DNA from: Limnomonas spitsbergensis
Lineage: Eukaryota > Chlorophyta > Chlorophyceae > Chlamydomonadales
Direction: 5' to 3'
Assembly (NCBI GenBank): GCA_037349105.1
Contig: JAYJMM010000039.1
Span: 7,036,501 to 7,100,500, forward strand
Length of the DNA stretch: 64,000 nucleotides
In this document: one piece after another, positions 53,096-62,600 of the stretch
Numbering within the stretch: position 1 is the stretch's first letter
Layout of the letters: each line of letters opens with the position of its first letter
Made by a program: the position numbers and the translations under genes
Notes under the pieces: model-generated
Databases searched by the model: none
The model's input: the letters and a program-made list of their open reading frames with translations, nothing else
What the model was told of the DNA's origin: nothing

Positions 53096-56000
53096 GGTGC
53101 CTCTTGGTTGGCGATAACAGTTGATGAGTGGGAGCAGAAGATTCTTGACGTGAAGCGTAGTGCCGAGGTAGGTCCATCAGAGGTACAGTGCAAAGGCATG
53201 TTGATGAGCATTCTGCTCGTCATAAACTCGTGCTTTGCAGTATTTTTAATTATGCTTCCGGAAGAGAATGAAGCTCGACTAAAGAGGACTGAGTTTTGGT
53301 GTGTGACCACTCGTGGTTCCGCTGTTCTAGGACTGACCATTGACCCCTCCAGCCGCTTGATGGCTCGTGTAAGCAAGGCAGGGATATTGGTTGGCTGCAT
53401 CATGAAAATAAACTGGATCTCTATTCCTGGGGCTATACACTTACTCTTCCTGAGTTGTCTTCTGCTCACCATCCTGACACAGGTTGCATCGACAGACGGA
53501 TTTGGCCAGTGGCTGCACGACTGTTTTGATCAGCTTCAGGTGCGCATGCTTAACATCGGTATCAGTGTTTTTTGCAGTGGTTACCGCATTACTTTCAGCT
53601 ACATTTCAGCTACTTTGTGGCCTATGGCCACCAGCCCCTGGCTCGGCCAGCCCTGCTGCCAAGGCCACTGGCCGGAGGCCGGTTCAGGTTTGGTGTCAAT
53701 CGGCCCAGGGGTGGCCACAGCACGGCCCATCAACGGTGGTCCGGTAACCACCAAACAAAAACTGATCGGTATTGAGACACTGCAGTTTCGTTACTTGACT
53801 CCCCCCCCCTAGGACAGAAAGAAAGAAAACTACGCCCCGCAGGGGCGTGAGGGTTAAGGAAACAGCGTGGCATGGGCCTAGGCCGCGTCCGCGCCGTCAC
53901 CATCATAACCAGAGAAAATCCATACAAGCTACGGTGCCTTGTGCTTCCGGCTGTGTCTGGCTGGCTGTCTGGAGGATCCTGATGTCGGGAAGTACTCTAA
54001 CCCACGTCTGGTTTGCACAATACTGTGTAAGAGTTTTGTAGCGTACACATGCATTTTTTGAACGCACATCCGGGCGTGGTATATGCTGATGCCATAGGAG
54101 AGCAATCCTTGCATAGTTTTTTTTATAAGTGGTGCCTGAGGGTCCCATCAGAATGGGGATAATTTTAATACTATTTCTGCAGTGTCCTGTGCTCTGGAGT
54201 TTCTGCACTAGTTCTGTGTGTTGGCTGTAGCATGCTGAGAGTTGGTCCCTCGGATCTGTGTCTCTGCAATACTTAAATTCCACTATAAGGATGTTGGTGT
54301 CCTTGGGTTGCTCTGCTTTTTGCATTAACATGATATCAGGTTGCATATTTGTGTTTTGGGCCAGAGGTTGTTGTTGCTGGTTGGATCTGGGGTAGCAGGT
54401 CCTTGGGCACTCTGTTTGTTGGTAGGGCGGGCGCTCCGGCCATGGCACACTTTTCGGCAGTCCCCAGGTCAGCCATGACCAAGTCTCCTCCCATGCTACC
54501 CTTGGCTATGGCTCTAAGGAGGATCCTGCCTGTTCCATGGTGTCTCTCAATGTACATCTTTTGCATTTCCGGGTGTCTGCAAGATCCAGTGATATGCCCG
54601 GCACTGTCGTGTTCCCCGCAAAGAGGGCATTTGTCGGTGTCGCATTTGCCCCATCTGAAGCCGAGTTTGTTGTTCCACAGTGCTAGGACATGTCAAACAG
54701 CTATTTGCTAGTCTTGGTACCAAAACCTATTTGGATCAACATGGGACCTGGCAGGATGCTTTTGAGGAGCGCATGAACTTAGTTGGCTGGGAGATAGCCG
54801 GAGGTGGGTGGGGTGGGCTGAAGCAATGGAGGCCACATCCCTGAATTTCTACCACGATGATGAGAATAAAGATGGTAGGCTAGAGTAATGCCAAGGTGCC
54901 TGTTAAATAGAAACACGCTAGGTCACGGGGATTTTCCCAGCCACCGTTTTTATGGTTTAGGTTCGAAGGTTGAGAAAATCCTGAACCCGTCACACTGAAC
55001 TTGTATTTCCAGCATGTTGCGTTCAATGAATAATGATGCGGGAGGCCTGGCAGGTAGACCCGGACGCTATCTTCAGCCTCCCTGGGCAGGCTAAGCTTGC
55101 AGAATAGAAAGAACAAACGTTTGCCAAATCACTGCCAGTCATCTGTTCAGTTGTCGAGTCCTGAACCTCACTTATGAACCTTACAAGGAAGGGAGAAATT
55201 TTTGGATGCCTTCAGAAGGAAGCATTGGATGCTGTCAGCCCCCCTGGGCAACATCTAGCTTGCGGAAGGGAGGGAACAAATGTACACCAAATCACGGCCA
55301 GTCCTCTGTTGAGTTATCGCGTAATGAACCTTCACTGATCCTGAGCCTTGCAAGGAGGATACAAGAAAAGTGTGGACACCTTCAGGCACCCCGTGCAATA
55401 TCTCTCTTGAAGCATGGAGGACGGAAATGCTGGGCACCAGTCAATTATTCCCTGCTCCAGCAACTCACAAGAAATAAAGAAAGGTACATCCCCTCTTGGG
55501 GCATGAGGGTTCAGGACACTGTGCATTGTGCAGATAGAATGGGGCCGAAGCTATGAATGTGAATCCCTGAACCTCTTCATACAATGATCCCGGCAGGCGC
55601 TTGATCCATGACGCCTTGAACCTCTGAAATTCAGAATACGAGTACTTGGCAGAAGCTTGACGACTGAACCCTTGAATCTCTGAACCCTTGAACCTCTGGA
55701 CCCCTGAATACAATGGTCCTCGCAGAAGCTTGACGAGGGCCACTTCCTCTTGTCCCATCTGCCATCGATCGACACCAGCAGTATCTTGGCATTCCAGGCC
55801 TCTTTGTTTCAAGTGAGGAGCTCTGAACGTGGTGTTGAATGGTATTGAATAATGTTGCATACCGCCATGGCTGTACTACTGTGTGGCAAGTGCCCTGGAG
55901 GCATACCATGCTGTTATATGGCAATGCGCTATGTGAGCATGCATGGTGCTGCACGAAAAATGTATGCGTTGGTTTACTTGCCGTTGCATGGCATTGAAGG

Positions 56001-57393
56001 ACATGGTCACATGAGTTATTTGTAGAAGCAGGGCATGTGAGTGATTTCCGCACGCAGTCGGTCAGAATTTCAGCACCGCGTGTGCAGAATCTGCCCCTCC
56101 AGCTTCCCTTGGAAGTGCCCACTGCCCACCTCTATTATCCAGCAGTTACCTCGAGGATGCTGTTTGGCAGCATCATTTTCCCTCCCTTGCTTGCGCATGG
56201 CCTGCGCCTAAATCCTGCTCCTCCAATTGTTTCCATGCCCCCAGTTTCCATTTGGGATGTCCGGCTCCATCATCCAGGAGCGCGTGATGGGGATGTTGTG
56301 CGGCAACATCAGCAATATGATCAACATGCTGGTACCGCCAGTAATCATCGCAGCTGTCTTAATAGAGAGCACCAAGGCAGGGATACGGCTGATGGTGCGC
56401 AGGTAAGGATCCGGTCAACAGGGCTTCTTATTTTATCGTGTTTCAGCTTCACCACCCGTACATCAAAGCCTACGGCCAAGGGGGCCTGGTGCCGCGAGCC
56501 CTGCTGCCCAGACCAACGGCCGTAGGCTGGTCATGGTTTGGTCCCCACTGGCCTGGTGGCGGCTGTCGGGCGGCCTCCTGGAGGTGGTTTGCCGCGCACT
56601 GAAGTGCGCAGCAGGCATTCGGCTGCTGATTTTGCACAGTTAGGCAAAAATCTTTGCTGATGCAGTGATGCCTCGAATGCGATCCTTTCAGCAAAAACGA
56701 ACTCTGATTACGATGAAAAGTGTTGTTCCTACGGGACTACTTATTCTTGGTGATGGTAGTGTCCTCTCTGCGCAAGAAATCCAGGAGCCGGAGGAAAGTG
56801 TTCTGCCTACCGGTACCACGCGTTTTGAAGTTGCTGTACTCATTACCGACAGGGAATACGGGTACCGTTTTTTGAAGATTACACATTATTTCCATGTTTG
56901 CTTGAACTCAGAGACTGGTAAGAACATCTGCTGAACTTTAGCCCCTAAACTGGAGTGGTGGTTGAAGGAGGTGCCGAAAACTGAGGAAAGAAGTCCCTCA
57001 AAATAACCTGAAACCTGGTGATTGAAGCCTGAAACCTGAAACCTGAAACTTCCATGCCTTCTCAGACTTCTGAGGGCCCAGGGCGTGTGTACCCCATGTG
57101 GTCAACTTCGTGCTTCAAACAAAAGCCTGAAACCTGAACCCTATGCACGCCTTGGCAGATGCTTCAGGGGGCCCAGGCGGGCGCGCGTCGCCCGTGTGGT
57201 CAACTTCGTGCTGAAAGCCATCCTACCCACAGCGTACTTCGGCCCCGCCCTGGGCATCTGGCACGGCGTCTCACACTTGCCGCCGACCTCTGATGAGCTG
57301 GAGCAGTCATCGGACACTGATTTGCAAGAGGCAGCGGCGGAGGCTGCAGCTGCAATGGCGCCCAAGCCCTTGCCAAACGAAATCATGTTGTGA
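53096..57393 (+). CDS. Polytopic membrane protein, partial model
   Basis: Three exons are well defined: 53096-53539 (phase 0 both ends), 56245-56402 and 57159-57393 (joined in phase 2, TGA stop). A candidate exon around 56067-56215 (LPLEVPTAHLYYPAVTSRML) could not be joined in frame, and upstream exons are missing. Exon one has strongly hydrophobic stretches (MLMSILLVINSCFAVFLIML; IHLLFLSCLLLTILTQVA). Exon three reads SGSIIQERVMGMLCGNISNM then LVPPVIIAAVLIES. The last exon adds an Arg-rich loop (RCFRGPRRARVARVV), another hydrophobic segment and an acidic Ala-rich tail. This is a multi-spanning membrane protein of unknown role; I do not recognise the family. The 2.7-kb intron after the first exon contains a SINE-like copy and a LINE fragment. 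A decayed copy of the last exon's start lies at 57049-57120. Confidence 0.5.
53590..53765 (+). mobile_element. SINE-like dispersed repeat, copy 7
   Basis: TTTCAGCTACATTTCAGCTA, TGGCCTATGGCCACC, CCAGCCCTGCTGCCAAGGCC, GGTTTGGTGTCAATCGGCCC and AGGGGTGGCCAC, in family order. Lies in an intron of the membrane-protein gene. Confidence 0.65.
53903..54692 (-). mobile_element. LINE (non-LTR retrotransposon) 3' fragment, frameshifted
   Basis: The minus strand reads ALWNNKLGFRWGKC then a Cys/His cluster CPLCGEHDSAGHITGSCRH, MYIERHHGTGRILLRAIAKG, a second block QPDIMLMQKAEQ, and IVEFKYCRDTDPRDQLSACY with IIPILMGPSGTTYKKNY. This order (zinc-binding CPLC...H...C after the reverse transcriptase, then a PDI...EFKY...D block reminiscent of a restriction-like endonuclease) is what I expect from the C-terminal end of algal non-LTR elements. 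The frame changes near 54350-54375 and a stop lies upstream, so it is a dead, 5'-truncated copy. Its 3' tail (53820-53905) recurs at 9440-9545 and 55490-55550. Confidence 0.65.
55490..55550 (-). mobile_element. LINE 3'-end fragment
   Basis: The minus strand reads CAGTGTCCTGAACCCTCATG CCCCAAGAGGGG, a diverged copy of the LINE 3' tail at 53820-53905. Upstream sequence does not match the ORF. Confidence 0.35.
56433..56600 (+). mobile_element. SINE-like dispersed repeat, copy 8
   Basis: ATTTTATCGTGTTTCAGCTT, CTACGGCCAAGGGGGCCTGG, GCCCTGCTGCCCAGACCAAC GGCCGTAGGCTGGTC and GGTTTGGTCCCCACTGGCCT, in family order. In the intron just after exon three of the membrane-protein gene. Confidence 0.65.
57049..57120. 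repeat. Decayed copy of the membrane-protein last exon start, with acceptor
   Basis: CTTCTCAG, then ACTTCTGAGGGCCCAGGGCG and CATGTGGTCAACTTCGTGCT, mirrors the true acceptor and exon start at 57151-57215 (TTGGCAG, ATGCTTCAGGGGGCCCAGGC, CGTGTGGTCAACTTCGTGCT). The copy still has an AG acceptor. Confidence 0.75.
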
Positions 57394-59617
57394 GCCTCGA
57401 AGGATGCTGCTGCCTTACTCTTGGTTGACCCATACCACCCTGGGTCTATATATGCAAATTGTGGCAAGTGCTGTTGTATGAACATGTAGTCCCAACACGC
57501 ATTGAGCCACCGGAACCCTGCTTTATTTGGATTGTTGTTTGCGCCCGGGCTGAGAGGGCCCAGAGGTTCAAATGGCAAAACACTGCTGGGACCAGCTCCA
57601 AAGGCTCAATTACGTCGACGTCAAACTGTCCAGTTCGTTGGGACAAAAGTAAAGAGGGGGAGGAGGAGGGGAGTTGGAAAGCTGGGAATTGAAGGGACAA
57701 GCAAATGGCTACTGTTGGATAGGAAAGGATACCCGAGGGTTCCAGAGCCGCTCAGGCCCTACAGGGCTAAGGCAGGCCTAGACCGGCAAAGCCCTTAGGT
57801 CACGGATGTTACACGTCTGGCCCCTGCCCCAGAAGGCTTGACTGCATCACTCCAGTGTCCAACTGTCTGGTTGGCAACATGGAGAAATTATGCCCAAGAT
57901 GCAAGCAGCTGAATTGTAGGCTAGCGGGCTGAAGGGTCACGCAAGCATACTGACACCTCACCGACCGGTACCTCATGATATACCAGTATCAGTTACCGGT
58001 ATCAGGCGGTGGGTTGCCCCCTACCCAACCCTAGCCAACCTGAGATGCTGACACACAAAAACAGCCAGGGTGGTGCATGTGGCCCTCGTCGTCAGCTGAG
58101 CGCTTTGTCGCACCATAAAGCAGTAAACGTGCCATTATGGTAAACTCCGGAATCTCCGGTAAAGGCGCCTTAGAGAAGTGTCCTCTACTCACAAACACGG
58201 TACATCACCGTACACACAGGCTCCTTGTACTTCAGACAAGAGCTGTTAACTGGCTACTGTAAGGTTCAGCCCTAGCAGGAAGTCTCTCTGCCTAGGGGTA
58301 ATGTCTGGGTGTCCCTGTCTTGTGGGTACCGCCCCTACTACTTCACTCGCCCCCCGCTCCTCAGCGTTAAGCCTAAAGGGCATGCGCTGGGAGCCGGAAA
58401 AAGGGGTCGGTACTGAAAGAAATCTGGAAAAATCTGTACGCCCAGAAGATCAAAAAATCAAAGCAAATCTGCCTGGTTCAGGCCGTCCCCCGCATCTGCC
58501 TGGTTCAGGCTATATACACACATCAGCCTGGTTCAGGCTGTTTTCAAAGCAAAATCTGTACGCCCAGAACTTGTTAGTTACCTAACACTGAAGCCTCCTT
58601 TACATCTGACTGCAATCCAGCCAGTCGGAAAAAAAATCCCCTGAAGAAAATCCACTGCAGGAAATGTGCTGCAGGACATCCACACAAGGAAATTCACCAA
58701 AGAAAAAAATTCACTGAAACCCGTGGCGGACCCTAGGTCCACCCACGGTTCTGCACACTTGACAAAGGCCTCTGGGACCCTGATCTCTCTCCGGCCTGAT
58801 TGGGGCACACAGAATCCGGTACCGTCACCAGTGTCATGCTTGGTTGCAGGCAATAAAGGGTCAGAACCCATCAGAAACCCTCAGCAACCATCAGAAAGCA
58901 TCAGAAACCATCAGAAATCATCAGAAACCATCAAAAATCATCAGAAACCATCAGAAGTCAGAATCTTTAAACTTCTGGAAAATATGTACGTAGAAGCTCA
59001 AATCGTCTTAACAAATCTGCCTGGTTCAGGCCTTCTTCAATCAGAACAAAAAAAATCCACCGAGTCTCAGCTGAAGCGCAATGCGCAGAATCCTACAAAT
59101 CCAGGCTGTTCAGCCCACTACTGGCTAGCAAACAGAGAAATTTTCAAAGTTATCAGGTCAAGCTAAGAACAACCGCTGCTCTCGCCCCACTGCGCCATAG
59201 CCGCCTGGTCTTCAATGGCCACAGGAAATGTGCGCCGTAGCAGCGTGATCCGCCCCCTGCTGTGTTATCATCGCCCGAGTTGACTAATTCTCCTCGCTCA
59301 TCATCTTCATAACATATGTACTACCGTAGCCTTGCTGCTACGGTGTTTGAGGGGAAAAAAATTCACTATGTTGCTGCGATAGCTTTAACTCCAATCCTGC
59401 ATCTTCCGTCTTCGGTCCGCTGGCTGCCGGCCCACTGCCTGCCGGTTACTTAGGACAAGCCGCTCTGCGTCTGCATTTTCTGCTCTGTAGGCGCCTGCCC
59501 GCCCATTGCCAGTTACGGCGTGGGTAACGTCACGTGCTCAGCGGCCTTGCCGCTCTGGGCTCGGCCTCAGGTCTCGGTAAGCTCCGCAAGGGCTGACTCC
59601 TCCTCTTTGTTGGAAGC
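57394..59617. other. Region without a supported gene; short repeats
   Basis: Between the end of the membrane-protein gene and the end of the gag-like ORF. It holds CTGCCTGGTTCAGGC-type repeats (58470-58550 and 59015-59035) and an ATCAGAAACC run of 10-11-bp units (58860-58955). It may be 3' sequence of the retroelement on the minus strand, but no LTR pair, polypurine tract or pol motif was identified. Confidence 0.4.
58860..58955. repeat. Short tandem repeat, ATCAGAAACC type
   Basis: About eight 10-11-base units of CATCAGAAACC / CATCAGAAATC / CATCAAAAATC in tandem. Confidence 0.85.
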
Positions 59618-62600
59618 CTAGCGCCACCTTGGCCCATTTATGGACCGCTCGCTGGGTGACATTGGCTTCTCTTCATCCAAGGAATATCTTTCTCCAAAAA
59701 GTCTCTTCCTCCAAGAAGCCTCTCGCGCCTCCTCCTCCTCATCCGCCTCTTCCTCCTCTTCCATCTCATTCTCCTCTTCTGCCTCTTCCATCTCATTCTC
59801 CTCTTCTGCCGCAGGCCTGTGATCTGTGACCAACAGGTCCCCCATTTCCAGGGCGAACTTCTCCCACAGCACCACCTGCTGCGTCAGCACAGTGATCTGC
59901 TCCTCATCGGTCATGCACAAGTACCCTGGCACAGTGATCACGAACTTGCTCAGCTTGACCCTGGTGGCCACTGGCAGCCCCTCATAGAACATGTGCGAGA
60001 CCGAGTGCCTTCTGCCAAAGTAGTCCACTGCATCCCTCGAGATCTGCAGCAGCTCTGCTGTGGACAGTACTCTGTGCGCAAACGCCTCCACTGTCTCCTC
60101 TGGCTTGACCTCTGGATCCAAGGTTGTTTTGACTCCCAGCTTGAGGTTGGTGATCGCGGATCTCTCATCCGAGGTCGGCTTCCCCACCTCCTCCTTCACC
60201 ACCCTGATCCACAGGGTAAGCAGGGAAACCGCACAGCATTGCTCCTCTGCTGGAGCGGCCCACTGCCCCCTGATCCTTTCCACCTCCTTGGTGGCCCTGT
60301 CCCCTGCATGGGGCGCTGCCCTGATGGCCACCATCAACGGCCCCACACTGGCAGGCTTGTAGTTCCACAACCTGGCCAGGGATCGCACGAGCATGGCCAT
60401 GGCCGAGGGTGACTGGCAGGATCCAACAATTTCCCCTGCCACCACGGCCAGCGCCGGTGGTTCATCCGACAGCGCCAGTCTGTTGTGTGATCCCCAATAG
60501 CCACACGCTTGGCAATATTTCTTGGCTGCAAACGCGCCCGGGTGTGACATATCCAACACCGGCACGTTGCCTTGGATAGCTGGGATTTTGGTATATTTGG
60601 CCACCCCTGCCAGCTGCAGGACCATCTGCTGCAGCAGCTGCATGTTCATCCTTGCCTGCTCCCTATCGAGCCTCTTCATTTCCTGGTCGCTGGACTCCCG
60701 CCTGGCCCTTGGCCCGCGCCTGTCCGCTCCACCGGACCCCGACTCGTCTAAACTGGAGTCTGATCCAGATCCGCTACTGTCGCCCCCTGATGGGCTGCGA
60801 CTGCGCTGGTACTGGCTGTTTCTGCGGCCAGCCCCATCCTGGGCTTGTCCGCCCCCGGACGACTGTCTGCCGGCCCTGCTCGCGGAGCCTCTGCTCCTCT
60901 CGGGTGGCGGCTGATCAGCCTCATCTCTGCTTTTTCTCTCCTCTGGGCCAGACTCCCGAGGCTGTGATCCTCTGCCGGATTCTGCCTGCCCCCTGGGCGG
61001 CTTCTGGCTTGGCTCGCCTGGCTGTGTCCTCCTGCCGTATTCTGCCGGCCCCCTGGGCGGCTCCTGGCTCTGCCAGTTTGGCTGTTCCCTGCCGTCTGCC
61101 TGCCCCCTGGGCGGCTCCTGGCTCTGCCAGCTTGGCTGTTTCCCTCCTGTGTAATTCCTGACGTAGGAATCAGATTGTGTTTCCCCTCTGGTTTCCTGCC
61201 TTCTTGGTCCACTGAAGCGCACACTGCCTGCAGGCTCGTCCTGTTGTGTTCCTCTTGCTGCGCCCTCTTGCCTTTTCCTCAGGAACTCCTCGATGTAATC
61301 CACCTGGGTTTCCTGGCCTGTGTTCTCTTTGTCCTCGATTATGCGCAGGAGTGCATAGGACTCTTGCCTGTTTGCTCTGCGCGTTGCTACGCCTTGCTCA
61401 GCCATCCTGGCCAGCGATCGGCTAGTCAACTCCGCCCTTTCGCTGGCGGCTGGGCTACTGGCCCTGGGCTCTTCCCTGCCCCTTGGCCGCCCCCTGAGGC
61501 TTGGCTCGCTGCTGACCTCAAAAACCTCAGATCTGAGTGTTGGGGTTGGCGCGGTTCTTGCTTGCTGCTGCCACCTTTGGACTTCCCTGAGCTCCTCAGG
61601 CCGCTGCCCCGCTGTTTTAAATCCTTCCCATGCCTGGTCCTCCTCATCTTCTGGCTCGGATCCCGGTTCCACCTGATTTCCTGTTACCTCATTGCACCAC
61701 TCATCTGCGAAGGCCTTAACAGCCAGGGCTGCTTCGCGTCCAGCCCTTCCCTTGGATACCTGTCCAAGGGCGCTTAACAGCGTCGCCCTGTCCTGCCCTG
61801 TGTGGGGGATACCCAGCATGGCCTTTGTTGCCCATCCCCTCAGATGATGGGCCTTGAACTCCTCAATGGCTGTGACCTGGTCCTGGAAATGCAAGAACGT
61901 CCTGGAGCAAACTTGCTTCCACAGGTCTGTTGCCCACTGCAAAATTCCTGCCCAACCGATCGGTCCTTCTGACTCCTCATTGCCGCACACTACTCCCCCA
62001 GTCCCGGAGCGCTCTGGCTCTCTAGGTCTGGTATCCTGCGCCTGTGCTGTACCTTGATAAAATCCGCGCAGGATTTCCTTGTGGCCGCCGCCTGCTCGCA
62101 TCTGGCTGCTAGATCCCTCCTTGGGTGTCTGCACAGGTCTGCCCACACTGGGCGTAAACTTGGACAGCGGCGTCCCGTAAACTGTGGATCCCGCCCCTCT
62201 TTGAACCGGCACCCTGCGTGGTCGCATTGGCTGCCTTGGGCGCAGCCCTGTCACTGGCTGCCGCCCCTTCTCTTCTTGTATCGGATCAGGCAGCTCTTCC
62301 TCAGATATTAGGTCAGCCCACGGCTTTCCCACCGGTACAGCTGACTTTTCCTGTGGTTCTTTGCTGCTCTGCGGGGCCTGCCTGGTCACAGCAGGCTTGA
62401 TCTCAGCTCCCTCGCGCTTGATCTCTGCATCACTGGCCTCAGCCGGGTCCTCACCCGGCTCCAGCCCCCTCTGGATGTTGGCATCCATGAGGTGCTCACA
62501 TGCACTGTCGCTGTGCTCGCACTCGAACCCGCAGAACATGCATACTCTTCCGGGGTAATACCTCATGGCCTGACGCATGGCATTGCGGGTGTCCATCTGC

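Noticed and set aside
54680..54860. Plus-strand frame (VKQLFASLGTKTYLDQHGTW) as an exon
   Set aside because: Protein-like in look, but no consistent acceptor, donor or phase with neighbouring exons was found, and it abuts the LINE fragment.
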